A stretch of 64,000 nt of DNA from Bacillota bacterium (GCA_023410535.1 JAEYPR010000002.1:1-64000); one strand, 5' to 3'. Shown: positions 24,643-32,524, numbered from the stretch's first letter. The notes: generated by a model from the letters alone, not told the origin. Numbers and translations are program-made.

Positions 24643-25245
24643 GTGTTGATTATCGGTGTGAATGGCAGCCCCAATCCGGATGGCAACACCTGTTTTCTGT
24701 TAAAACATTTGCTGGCCAAAGCGGAAGCGCTGGGCGCCACGACCCGGCTCTTGCATGCCGGCGAGTTGGTGGCGACCACCCGGAATCAGTTTTGCGTCGT
24801 CTGCAGCATGCCCTGTAACGGCAGTTGCTACCGGGGAACCGCGGTCGAGGAAGCGTTTGGCTGGTTTAAAAAGGCGGACGGGGTCGTCTTGGGCAGTCCG
24901 GTTTATTTTGGCACTGTTTCCGCGCAATTGAAGGCGTTATTTGATCTGTCCCGGTCGGTCCGGGCCCAACAGACCCTCTACAACCGGGTCGGCGCCGGCG
25001 TTACGGTCGGGACTTCCCGGTTCGGCGGTCAGGAGACCACCATGAAAGCGCTCCATGATATCATGCTGGTCCAGGGTATGCTGTTGATCGGCGACGGTTA
25101 TGCCGATGATGACTGCGGCCATCACGGGGTCTGCGCGGTCCGGCCGGCCAACGCCGACAGCTTTGCCATGCAACGGGCGGAGATCACCGCTAAACGGCTG
25201 GTCGAGGTTTGCGAGGCGACGGCTGGGTTGCGGGCAGAACCCTGA
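24643..25245 (+). CDS. Flavodoxin-fold NAD(P)H-dependent FMN reductase (iron-sulfur-flavoprotein-like)
   Basis: Start chosen at GTG 24643, which follows GGAGGG by eight bases and begins directly with the FMN-binding strand LIIGVNGSPNPDGNT. The longer frame from 24550 adds 31 residues without family character. The product has 200 residues. Further marks are CSMPCNGSCYRGT, a Cys cluster similar to the FeS-binding region of archaeal/clostridial ISF proteins, and GSPVYFGTVSAQLKALFD. It likely reduces FMN or quinone-like acceptors. The C-terminus has DDDCGHHGVCAVRP, another Cys-rich spot. PhzF follows 97 bp downstream. Confidence 0.85.
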   Translation: MLIIGVNGSPNPDGNTCFLLKHLLAKAEALGATTRLLHAGELVATTRNQFCVVCSMPCNGSCYRGTAVEEAFGWFKKADGVVLGSPVYFGTVSAQLKALFDLSRSVRAQQTLYNRVGAGVTVGTSRFGGQETTMKALHDIMLVQGMLLIGDGYADDDCGHHGVCAVRPANADSFAMQRAEITAKRLVEVCEATAGLRAEP

Positions 25246-25342
25246 AAGCGATCGAGGGGTTTTTTCGAAAACTGGAAAGGAAAACCAACCGGCTTTGTTG
25301 AAGATAGGGTTTGGATCTTCTACGGGGACGGGAGTGGCGAGG

Positions 25343-26230
25343 ATGGGTAAACCAAGCTTTTATATTGTTGATGTTTTCGCCGAGCACAAATATGCCGGCA
25401 ATCAGTTGGCGGTCATTACCGGCGCGGCCGGTTTTTCCGGCGACCGGATGCAAGCGATCGCCCGCGAGATCAACTTTTCAGAGACGGCGTTTATTGTGGA
25501 CGGGGACCCGGAAAGCGGTCTTTATAACGTGCGGATCTTCACCCCTTTGCATGAGGTCCCGTTCGCCGGACATCCGACGTTAGGGACGGCGTATATTATC
25601 CGTCAGGAATTGCAACCGGGCGGGACCGGCCCGATTGTTTTGAACCTGAAAGCGGGGCGGATTCCGGTAACCGTTGCGACGGATTCCCAGGGCGCGGAGG
25701 TGTACTGGATGCGGCAGTTGGCTCCCACCTTCGGCAGCACGTTGCCCGCGGCAGCGGTGGCGCCGGTTTTGGGCCTTGCTGTGGCGGAAATTGACGAACG
25801 TTTTCCGATTCAGCAAGTATCGACCGGCTTGCCGCACATTATCGTCCCGTTGAAACAGCGCCGGGCGTTGCGGGAGATTCGGGTCGTCCGAGAGTTGTAC
25901 TACCCATTGGTTGGGGCAACCTGGGCCAAAAATCTGCAGGTCTTTTGCGCGGAGGCCGACGAGCCGGGCCATGCCGTTAGCACCCGGATGTTCGCCGATT
26001 ATTTGGGCATCCCCGAGGATCCGGCAACCGGCAGCGGCAACGGCTGTTTGGCCGGGTATCTGCTGCAGCATCGCTATTTTGGCGAGGGTCCGCTGGCGCT
26101 CAAAAGCGAGCAAGGGTACGACATGGGCCGTCCGTCGCTGTTGCACCTGCAAGCGGAGCGGCAGGCGGGGGAGATCGCGATCCGGATCGGCGGGAGCGTG
26201 GTCCCGGTGGCGCAAGGAGTTTTGGTGTAA
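25343..26230 (+). CDS. PhzF-family isomerase
   Basis: Start chosen at ATG 25343 (MGKPSFYIVDVFAEHKYAGN), nine bases after GGAG. The 295-residue product has the double diaminopimelate-epimerase-like fold of the PhzF family. The marks are FSETAFIV with the catalytic Glu near residue 47, FAGHPTLGTAY near residue 75, and EDPATGSGNGCLAGYLL in the second lobe. PhzF itself isomerises a phenazine precursor. Most relatives, such as YddE/YHI9, have no known substrate, and no phenazine gene is present here. It may be co-transcribed with the preceding flavoprotein. Confidence 0.9.
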   Translation: MGKPSFYIVDVFAEHKYAGNQLAVITGAAGFSGDRMQAIAREINFSETAFIVDGDPESGLYNVRIFTPLHEVPFAGHPTLGTAYIIRQELQPGGTGPIVLNLKAGRIPVTVATDSQGAEVYWMRQLAPTFGSTLPAAAVAPVLGLAVAEIDERFPIQQVSTGLPHIIVPLKQRRALREIRVVRELYYPLVGATWAKNLQVFCAEADEPGHAVSTRMFADYLGIPEDPATGSGNGCLAGYLLQHRYFGEGPLALKSEQGYDMGRPSLLHLQAERQAGEIAIRIGGSVVPVAQGVLV

Positions 26231-26347
26231 GTCCGGAACAAGGGAGAAATATAATGTAAACTATCGAATGGCACTTCGTGACTTCCGGATTTAAGTGGCT
26301 TCATAGTTTCTTCAACAATGGAGTAAATAGAACAGGAATTGAAATAA

Positions 26348-26766
26348 ATGAAACTAATAAAATTCATTCTTTATTTTATTAGAAATTTAATATTAACACT
26401 AATTATTTTCCCTTTTGCAATTATTATGATATTTGTTTTTAAAGGAGCTCGCGGATTAGAAGCAATTTGGCTATTGTGGAATAATCCCAAGAAGTTTAAA
26501 AGTATATGGAATATATATGAAATAAACAATGAAATTTTAGAAGAATTTTCGGAAAAACAATCATGTTATAAAGAAGAAAGTTCAAAGAAAAAAACTCAAA
26601 AACGGTCTACAAGGTATATTTAAACAGGTATAGAAATAACAGATTTAATTTAAATCAATCTACCAATATTGACCAATTAGAGTATGACTTATCTTTAAAA
26701 TACAAGAGTCGGGAAAAAACAATCGCCAACTCATTTTTTCTGACAGGAATAGCCATCAAATTATAG
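26348..26766 (+). pseudogene. Small membrane protein gene interrupted by a frameshift (or -1 slippage) in an A7 run
   Basis: The first frame, from ATG 26348 to 26623, encodes 91 residues with a hydrophobic N-terminal half (about residues 5-35) and a basic C-terminus. The -1 frame then continues open from the A7 run at 26588-26594 to TAG 26764-26766. It gives a further stretch containing TVYKVYLNRYRNNRFNLN, then IDQLEYDLSLKYKSR and IANSFFLTGIAIKL, with similar AT-rich codon use. Together this looks like one protein of about 140 residues. The shift may be a real mutation, a base-calling error in a homopolymer, or programmed slippage. I do not recognise the family. It opens the AT-rich island. 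Confidence 0.55.
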
Positions 26767-26803
26767 AAAAACTTTCCCAAAGCGGGTAGAATGAGAGGGA
26801 ACA

Positions 26804-27061
26804 ATGAAGATAGAAATCGAAGTTGCAGAATATACCCCAGAAAGCTGGATACGACTTAATTGGGTAAGTGGGTACGTTATTGAGAGTAGAATCGATGGCA
26901 ACACAGTTGTTTTAAAAGCCAATAAAGAAGGATTAACAACCCTAGCTCAACATTTATTGACTTTAGCCCAAGAAAATATAGAACCAGGGAATCATATTCA
27001 TTTAGACGACTCGAATGGATTAGAGGATGGCTCGTGTGAACTGATTATTGAAAGAACGTAA
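26804..27061 (+). CDS. Imm32-like immunity protein
   Basis: 85 residues starting at ATG 26804 after AGAGGGAAC. The C-terminal block EGLTTLAQHLLTLAQEN, then HIHLDDSNGLEDGSCELIIE, is the pattern I associate with the Imm32 immunity-protein family. Those proteins neutralise toxin domains of polymorphic toxin systems. No intact toxin is next to it, so it would be an orphan immunity gene, as is common in such loci. AT-rich codon use sets it apart from the flanking chromosome. A terminator follows. Confidence 0.7.
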   Translation: MKIEIEVAEYTPESWIRLNWVSGYVIESRIDGNTVVLKANKEGLTTLAQHLLTLAQENIEPGNHIHLDDSNGLEDGSCELIIERT

Positions 27062-27072
27062 GTATCACAATT

Positions 27073-27102
27073 AAAACCAGGGTCTAAAGGCTCTGGTTTT
27101 TT
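27073..27102 (+). terminator. Terminator of the Imm32-like gene
   Basis: AAAACCAG and CTGGTTTT form a stem followed by more T. Confidence 0.8.
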
Positions 27103-27135
27103 CTATAGTTGTCGAACTTCCTTAAAGGGAAGTAG

Positions 27136-27255
27136 ATGATCGGTCAATCATACCTTTCATTTCGGTTGATCTTTGGGAAGCCAAACAAAACAAGAGGTAA
27201 CCGCTCGAAGGATTTTCCAGTTGATGTCGAAATAATATGGGAAGATTTTCCCTAA
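27136..27255 (+). CDS. Possible 39-residue ORF, perhaps a toxin or immunity gene fragment
   Basis: ATG 27136 follows AAAGGGA by five bases and the frame is open for 39 codons (MIGQSYLSFRLIFGKPNK, ending EIIWEDFP). The sequence looks like the end of a larger polymorphic protein rather than a free-standing peptide, but I recognise no family. It lies between the Imm32-like gene and further small genes in the AT-rich island. Confidence 0.3.
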   Translation: MIGQSYLSFRLIFGKPNKTRGNRSKDFPVDVEIIWEDFP

Positions 27256-27330
27256 AAAATAGGATCGTTCCGTTGGCAGTGAGTATTGAACAAACAGTTG
27301 ATGTAATGAAAAATATATAGGGGCAATACA

Positions 27331-27507
27331 ATGACTTTAAAAATATTCAATTGGTTTCTTTGTGTAATAGGTGGAATAGCAGGAATGCAACCTATGATTA
27401 TGATACTTGAGAAAAAAATTGACCCAGCACGGGTAAAAGTTTTTATCCTTGGTATTTTTCTATTTGCAGTAATTTATTTTTTGAGAAATTATTTTTGTAA
27501 AAAATAG
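27331..27507 (+). CDS. 58-residue two-helix membrane protein
   Basis: ATG 27331 follows AGGGGC by five bases. The product has two hydrophobic segments, one around FNWFLCVIGGIAGMQPMIMI and one around VFILGIFLFAVIYFL, joined by a short charged loop (EKKIDPARVK). It has the size and layout of small membrane proteins that accompany immunity genes, but no family is recognised. Codon use is AT-rich like its neighbours. Confidence 0.5.
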   Translation: MTLKIFNWFLCVIGGIAGMQPMIMILEKKIDPARVKVFILGIFLFAVIYFLRNYFCKK

Positions 27508-27517
27508 AGGTTCAATT

Positions 27518-27607
27518 ATGAATGAGAAACAAACCAGGATGCTACGTAACCCCGGTTCATTTCTTACCCAAAGTAATGTAGAGTTCGCTCAGTTCAGTGA
27601 ACGTTAA
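27518..27607 (+). CDS. Possible 29-residue ORF, likely a gene remnant
   Basis: ATG 27518 lies 10 bp after the preceding stop with GAGG at the right distance. The 29 codons (starting MNEKQTRMLRNPG, then SFLTQSNVEF) are soluble in character. It may be a decayed gene; it is too short to name. Confidence 0.25.
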   Translation: MNEKQTRMLRNPGSFLTQSNVEFAQFSER

Positions 27608-27682
27608 TTAAAGGCTTTAGCAAAGTTCAAGTAATATCGGGGTCGAGGTTGCTTGATTGCAGGCTTAGGGGTGTTATAAATA

Positions 27683-28171
27683 ATGAATAAAGAATATTAT
27701 CAGTATGATTTAATTGTAAAAAATGATGTATGCCATTGTATTTGGTATACCAATGAAAAGGATGGCTTTATAACAGAATTCAATAAAATAAAATATTTTA
27801 AAACCATGGAGGAATTTCGACAGTTTATCAAGTTAAATAGTATCAATGTTAATGAAGGTTGCGCGGCTTTATCGATTGATCAAGCGGAAGAATGGCTTTC
27901 AAATAAAGTAGTCGAAATAGATTGCGAATATTTCTTGAATTTTTGGAATTTGATTTCCGATCTAGCCAATTCTGTGGAAGAAAAATTTTATGGATATCAA
28001 GAAGATAATACTACGGTACAGAAGATTTATGACAAATTATTTTACGGAAACAACATACCGTCTTTGGTAAAAGGTAACAAACGATATCAGCCTAAATGGG
28101 ACGCTGAAGAAATCGCAGAAATAGCAAACGTTATCAAAGATGGCTTAAGAATCGTCGAAAAAATTTTATGA
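27683..28171 (+). CDS. Acidic cytoplasmic protein of unknown function, immunity-protein-like setting
   Basis: 162 residues with AT-rich codon use, rich in Asp, Glu, Trp and Tyr. It has no signal peptide, membrane helix or catalytic motif that I recognise. Segments such as SIDQAEEWLSNKVVEIDCEYF and a helical C-terminus (AEEIAEIANVIKDGLRIVEK) resemble the general make-up of immunity proteins. I cannot name a family. The setting next to an Imm32-like gene in an island of small orphan genes supports the immunity idea, which remains inference. Confidence 0.55.
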   Translation: MNKEYYQYDLIVKNDVCHCIWYTNEKDGFITEFNKIKYFKTMEEFRQFIKLNSINVNEGCAALSIDQAEEWLSNKVVEIDCEYFLNFWNLISDLANSVEEKFYGYQEDNTTVQKIYDKLFYGNNIPSLVKGNKRYQPKWDAEEIAEIANVIKDGLRIVEKIL

Positions 28172-28241
28172 TAATGCGATAGTAATTAAACATTTTCTTA
28201 GTAGTCGACCACCTCGACTTGTCTGGGGCAAGCGATACGGA

Positions 28242-28421
28242 ATGAAAATGGTGGTGCCACTCTCCGCCCAGCCGTAAACGACAGGGCTAAGTTATTAAAA
28301 CCATTCTAAGCCCCTCCAGGGCTAGGCCAGACTTCGAAGCACAACCCAGCCCGGAAGGGCTTGAGACCGGTTTTTCAACTTAGCCCTGACCTTCAGGTCT
28401 GGGTGGACAGAAGCGCCTTCA
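28242..28421 (+). ncRNA. Dispersed structured RNA element, copy 1 (HEARO/omegaRNA-like, no ORF)
   Basis: About 180 bases beginning ATGAAAATGGTGGTGCCA are repeated at 38837-39021 with roughly 75-80 per cent identity. The terminal arms TCCGCCCAG (28263-28271) and CTGGGTGGA (28399-28407) pair over nine bases with one G-U. Inside, GGGCT pairs with AGCCC, and AGCCC-GGAA-GGGCT forms a hairpin. The start at ATGA, the size and the dispersed copies recall HEARO elements (omegaRNAs of IscB), but this is by memory of the class only. No IscB-like nuclease gene is in the window. A 21-bp repeat array begins 26 bases downstream. Confidence 0.5.
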
Positions 28422-28446
28422 GCGTATTTTCTAGGTCCCACAGCCG

Positions 28447-28635
28447 CTGAGCAAGGATGCCCAATCGTTGAGCGAGGATGCGCAGTCGTTGAGCGAGGAT
28501 GCGCAGTCGTTGAGCGAGGATGCGCAGTCGTTGAGCGAGGACGCCCAATCATTGAGCGAGGATGCGCGGTCGTTGAGCGAGGATGCGCGGTCGTTGATCG
28601 AGGATGCACAGTCGTTGAGCAAGGACGCCCAGTCG
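28447..28635 (+). repeat. 21-bp tandem repeat array, nine units
   Basis: Nine contiguous units of the form TTGAGCGAGGATGCGCAGTC plus one base, without spacers, ending in a decayed unit (CTAAGCTTGG). This is the same family as positions 1-126. The plus strand reads LSEDAQS heptads and the minus strand reads SLNDCAS heptads, both stop-free because the unit is a multiple of three. Variation between units (GAT/GAC, CAG/CGG, CAATCA) shows that the array is not freshly amplified. I do not annotate it as coding, since neither frame has a ribosome site. Confidence 0.9.
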
Positions 28636-28749
28636 CTAAGCTTGGAAACCTCGCCCTGGGTTGCCATAAACCGCATAAAAGACGGTCCGGCTACAAACAA
28701 TATTTCATAAATAAACCGAAAAATGATTGGTGTTGGGTGATGGTGGCAG

Positions 28750-29217
28750 GTGGCGACTTTGGACAGAACGACCAACGGGTTATTGGCGGGGATTATTGCC
28801 GGGATTGCTATGAATGCTTGGAATCTCTTCGATTATTATATTCTCCATTTTACCGAGATTCGTTTTTCAGACTGGTTTACGGCTTTAACGACCTGGGATA
28901 AACCGGTTAATAGTATCCAAGTTGCGATTCACCTGATCTTTACGATCATCTTATGGGACGGCTTCCTGGGCATCGTTTTTGCGCATCTGATCAATTTAAT
29001 CAATCCGAAAGGCCTTGTCTACAAAGCGGTTTTTTACAGTATGCTGCTTTGGTTCTTCTTTAAAATCATTGTCAATTTCTATCATGTCCCGGTCGTCTCG
29101 GGTGCGCAACCGTTTCCCAAAGCAATATCAAACGTGTTGGCCATCATCATTTGGGGCGTTATTTTGGGGCTGTTGCTGAAAAAATTCGAAAACTCAGCCA
29201 ATTCGGAGGAAAATTGA
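28750..29217 (+). CDS. Four-helix membrane protein, first of a translationally coupled pair
   Basis: 155 residues, with GTG 28750 as the longest start; a TTG at 28759 is also possible, and the ribosome site is weak. There are about four hydrophobic segments, including a first helix GLLAGIIAGIAMNAWNLFDY and a last helix ISNVLAIIIWGVILGLLL. The layout is that of small Bacillota membrane proteins without known function. Its stop overlaps the TTG start of the next membrane protein gene, so the two are probably made together and may interact. Confidence 0.7.
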   Translation: MATLDRTTNGLLAGIIAGIAMNAWNLFDYYILHFTEIRFSDWFTALTTWDKPVNSIQVAIHLIFTIILWDGFLGIVFAHLINLINPKGLVYKAVFYSMLLWFFFKIIVNFYHVPVVSGAQPFPKAISNVLAIIIWGVILGLLLKKFENSANSEEN

Positions 29218-29669
29218 TAAAGGGTAAAGTTCATGATTTTTTCTTTGCCGGGGTCGTGTTTGGAATTAGCGACGGATTAATCTATAACGTATACATCGTT
29301 ATCCTCAAACTGCTCCGGATTAATACGCAAACCCCCTGGGAAGACGCGACGGCGCTCTTTTTTAGTCCACCCGAGATTCACATGCCGGGAGCCCAAATAT
29401 TTGGTTTCCTAATGTCGTTAAACGGGCCGCTTTTTATCAGCATCGCCCTTTGTTTGTTGGTTCAATTAACCAGTAAAGCTTTTACTTATATAAAAAGCAT
29501 TGCGTTGGCGGAACTAACGACGTTTTTTTCGTTTGCGATCGTATATCCCGCATTAGGATATGGAAAACACTCTCTCGTCACGATTTATTATGCTCTGGTG
29601 GGGATGCTCCTTTTTGGACTCGTTTTAGGTTACTTCGTCAAAAAATACACTGACTTCGAAAACCGCTGA
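29214..29669 (+). CDS. Membrane protein, second of the coupled pair
   Basis: Start chosen at TTG 29214, four bases after GGAGGA and overlapping the preceding stop (TTGA). The longer frame from 29151 overlaps the first gene by 67 bp and lacks a ribosome site. The product has 151 residues with about four membrane segments, starting VHDFFFAGVVFGISDGLIY and ending YYALVGMLLFGLVLGYFV. The size and helix pattern are like those of the upstream protein, suggesting an old duplication or a heterodimer. Function is unknown. Confidence 0.7.
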   Translation: MIKGKVHDFFFAGVVFGISDGLIYNVYIVILKLLRINTQTPWEDATALFFSPPEIHMPGAQIFGFLMSLNGPLFISIALCLLVQLTSKAFTYIKSIALAELTTFFSFAIVYPALGYGKHSLVTIYYALVGMLLFGLVLGYFVKKYTDFENR

Positions 29670-29849
29670 ATTCCTCGAAAGCCACTCCATTGTCCAATCT
29701 TTGGTGGAATAATGACAAAGTATTCGGCGCCTCCATGTCGAAAATATTACCGAGGATGCGTTAGATATGGTACAATCAATCCAACAATTTGATGGCACCG
29801 AATCTTTCGCGCGACATCAATCGAAGCTGCAGAAATTGGAGTCGAATCA

Positions 29850-32084
29850 ATGCTCGCAATCACCTTTGAAAAACTTTCCCGGGTGGACCGCCAAGCGGAA
29901 CCGTGCGCGGTCGCCCTGCCGTTCGCCCCGGGGGCACTCACCGGTCTGACCGGATTGGTCTTGCATGACGGCGCGGAACGGTTGCCGGTTCAGCCGGTTG
30001 TTACAGCCACCTGGCCCGATGGTTCGGTCAAGTGGCTTTATTTGGACTTTCTCGCCGATTTACCCGGCAACGCCGGGAAACGTTTTGAACTCCGGGTAAA
30101 CGATTTCGAACCGGTTGTCCCGCGCCGGACGGTAACGGTTCAAACCAGTCGCGGCGGCTACCGGATTGACACCGGCGTTCTTCAAGCGGAACTGAGCGGT
30201 CCGGGGCAAGCGGGTATCATTTCCGCGGTCAGCGGCGCTGATTTTCAGTTCGGACAAGGCGCTTTTACGGATCCGGCCATCACCACGCCGGACGGAACGG
30301 TCTGGACCGCAGTGATTGACGAGCGGGGCTGGCAGATCGTCAAACCCGGACCCTTGGTAACGACCCTCCAAGCGCAGGGACGCCATGTGAATGCCTCCGG
30401 CGCCGCTATGCTCGACTTTGAGATCCAGGTTAGCGCTTTCGCGGGCCAACCGTGGCTGCAGGTGGATTACCGGATTATTCATCGCGAAACCCAACCTCAG
30501 ATTGACCTGGACGGGATCGGATTTGGGCTGCTTCCGTCGCTCGCAGCGGGAGCGGGACAAGCGGTCCGGAGCGGTTTGGCAACGTCCAATTACCGAAGCG
30601 AGATTCGGACCGGCAACGGCGCCGATCTGCTGCGTCAGACAATCGACGCCGAGTACCTCTTGTACGATCAGAATGAACAGATCCCCGAAACCTTTTACGG
30701 CACTTTTTGGGCGGACTGGACGCGTCCGGACGCTGGCGGCGCTTGTTTAACCCTCTTCCAAGCCTATCAAAACTTCCCCAAAGCGTTGGAAGTTGGCGGG
30801 CCGGGCATCCTGGCGGGAATCCTGCCGCAAGGAAACCGTTTGACCTTATATCAAGGGGTCGCCAAGACCCACCGTTGGTTTTGGCATTTTCACGGTCCAA
30901 CCGTTGAACTTGCCGAACTGAATCTGCGGTGCCTGCAATTTCAAATGCCGGACCGGGCGACGGTTGCGCCGGAGATCTACCGCGCCGCCGGCGTTTTGGA
31001 GCAGATTTTCGTCGACCGGAAGCTCGATTGGGTGGAACGGTTTTTTGTCAATCTGGCCGACTCCCGGATCCGCGCCTACGGCATCCTGGCTTGGGGCGAC
31101 GCTCCCGATGCCGGCTATACCGAGCAAGGACGCGGCAACGGCAAACTGGTCTGGACCAATAACGAATACGACCTGCCCCACGCCGCCATGTTGCTTTACG
31201 CCAAAACGGCGGAGCGGCGGTTCCTGGATTATCTGTTGGTGACGGCCGGGCACTTGATGGATGTGGATGTCTGTCACTACAGTCCCGACCCCTTGCGCCA
31301 TCAAGGCCAGGTCATGCACTCGGCCGATCACGTCTCCGGGAAAGTATCGCCCTGCCATGAATGGGTCGAGGGATTGCTGGATTTTTACCATCTCACGGCC
31401 GACCAACGGGTATTGGCGACCGCCGTCGGCATTGGCGAGAACGTCATCCGGTTGTTGGCGACTCCGCGTTATCAAGGGGCGGGCGGCATCAATGCCCGCG
31501 AGACCGGCTGGGCGTTGCGCTCCTTGGTGGCTTTGTACCGGGAGACCCATGATGAGCGCTGGTTGGAGCCGGCGGAAACGATCGTCGGTCACTTCGAAAC
31601 TTGGAAAAAACAATACGGCGGCTGGTTGGCTCCCTACACCGACCATGTGGCGATCCGGGTGCCGTTTATGATCGCAGTGGCGGTCAACAGTCTGATGCGT
31701 TATTACCGGGTCCGGCCGCAGCAACGGATTGCCGAGATGGTCGTTGCGGCGGTCCGCGATTTGGTGGACAATTGCCGGCTGGAGAACGGGCTTTTTTACT
31801 ATAAGGAACTGCCGAGCCTGCGCCGGAACGGCGGCAATCCGCTGATCCTGGAGGCGTTGGCTTACGCTTACGAGTTCACCGGGGATAAAACGTTGCTGGA
31901 AGCCGGACTCCCCACCTTCCGGTTGGCCGTCCAATCGGACAATCATTACGGCGGGAAGAAGCGTTTGGCCGAAGGAGCGGTGATTCAGGAAGGCGGCGCT
32001 AGCCCGAAACGGTTCGCCCAAGCTTTCCATGCGATTGCGTATTACTATCGGGTGGCAGTGGAAGCCGGGGTGTTGGCGCCGTGA
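29850..32084 (+). CDS. PcRGLX/YetA-like protein, candidate rhamnogalacturonan lyase-type enzyme
   Basis: 744 residues, no signal peptide. The order is an N-terminal RIFT-barrel-like domain (about 1-90, from VDRQAEPCAVALPFAPGAL), a central beta-sandwich (about 95-380) and a C-terminal alpha/alpha toroid (about 390-740, with WTNNEYDLPHAAML, HSADHVSGKVSPCHEWVEGL and GGINARETGWALRSLVALY). This order matches the exo-rhamnogalacturonan lyase PcRGLX and Bacillus YetA group. It probably acts on pectin-derived oligosaccharides in the cytoplasm. The His/Glu-rich stretch in the toroid is a likely active site. GC-rich codon use is unlike the island just upstream. A long antisense open frame in this gene is a shadow. 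Confidence 0.75.
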   Translation: MLAITFEKLSRVDRQAEPCAVALPFAPGALTGLTGLVLHDGAERLPVQPVVTATWPDGSVKWLYLDFLADLPGNAGKRFELRVNDFEPVVPRRTVTVQTSRGGYRIDTGVLQAELSGPGQAGIISAVSGADFQFGQGAFTDPAITTPDGTVWTAVIDERGWQIVKPGPLVTTLQAQGRHVNASGAAMLDFEIQVSAFAGQPWLQVDYRIIHRETQPQIDLDGIGFGLLPSLAAGAGQAVRSGLATSNYRSEIRTGNGADLLRQTIDAEYLLYDQNEQIPETFYGTFWADWTRPDAGGACLTLFQAYQNFPKALEVGGPGILAGILPQGNRLTLYQGVAKTHRWFWHFHGPTVELAELNLRCLQFQMPDRATVAPEIYRAAGVLEQIFVDRKLDWVERFFVNLADSRIRAYGILAWGDAPDAGYTEQGRGNGKLVWTNNEYDLPHAAMLLYAKTAERRFLDYLLVTAGHLMDVDVCHYSPDPLRHQGQVMHSADHVSGKVSPCHEWVEGLLDFYHLTADQRVLATAVGIGENVIRLLATPRYQGAGGINARETGWALRSLVALYRETHDERWLEPAETIVGHFETWKKQYGGWLAPYTDHVAIRVPFMIAVAVNSLMRYYRVRPQQRIAEMVVAAVRDLVDNCRLENGLFYYKELPSLRRNGGNPLILEALAYAYEFTGDKTLLEAGLPTFRLAVQSDNHYGGKKRLAEGAVIQEGGASPKRFAQAFHAIAYYYRVAVEAGVLAP

Positions 32085-32091
32085 CGCCGTG

Positions 32092-32194
32092 AAAAGCCGC
32101 CTATCGCTGCGTTGCTCGCTCGTTCCGGTCCTCAACGTACGGTTAAGTACGCCTGCGGTCCTCACTCGGTCGCGCCTTGCGCTAGACGGCTTTT
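32092..32194. repeat. Palindromic MITE/REP-like element
   Basis: About 100 bases form one long imperfect palindrome. AAAAGCCGCCTATCGC at the left mirrors GCGCTAGACGGCTTTT at the right, with a centre near GTACGGTTAAGTAC. The element sits directly after the RGLX-like stop and is flanked on both sides by GACGCCGTG (32083-32091 and 32198-32206, with a further overlapping copy), which looks like a target duplication. It has no ORF. Bases 32195-32311 hold nothing else recognisable. Confidence 0.7.
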
Positions 32195-32311
32195 GACGAC
32201 GCCGTGACGCCGTGGGGAATTTACTTTATGTGCGTGGATTTGAGTTTAAGTAATTGGTACGAACGCTTAGAATTTTGCGCAACGGGCAGGCTAGGTTTGA
32301 GGTGATTTTTT

Positions 32312-32524
32312 ATGGCTGAGGTGCCGAGGGAGATTCAGACGTTGTTGGATCGGCCGGAGGTTCAGGCGACGGTGCTGAATCAACCGGATTCGGTTCGTTT
32401 GCGGGCGATGGCGTTAGGTTTAAGTACCTTGCATTATTTGAAAGAGCAAGAAAAGGCTGGCGACGGGACAGTTGTCGATCAGAATGAACAGAACAACGGG
32501 AGTGAGTTGCATGAAGACGCTTGA
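32312..32524 (+). CDS. 70-residue protein of unknown function, overlapping the thioredoxin gene
   Basis: ATG 32312 follows GAGGTGATTTTTT. The product is soluble and partly helical (EIQTLLDRPEVQATVLNQ, then LRAMALGLSTLHYLKEQ). The frame overlaps the start of the thioredoxin gene by 14 bases, so translation is probably coupled. It may be a small partner or regulator of the thioredoxin. No family is recognised. Confidence 0.6.
   Translation: MAEVPREIQTLLDRPEVQATVLNQPDSVRLRAMALGLSTLHYLKEQEKAGDGTVVDQNEQNNGSELHEDA

Noticed and set aside
28447..28635. CRISPR array
   Set aside because: The units are contiguous with no unique spacers, and there are no cas genes in the window. The same holds for the arrays at 1-149 and 52327-52620.
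28431..28775. Protein made of SLNDCAS heptads on the minus strand
   Set aside because: It is a by-product of a 21-bp repeat. No ribosome site, and homologous arrays keep the other frame open equally well.
30846..32165. 439-codon open frame on the minus strand
   Set aside because: It is fully antisense to the RGLX-like gene, whose domain pattern is clear. GC-rich codons leave the opposite frame open by chance, and no family character or ribosome site is present.
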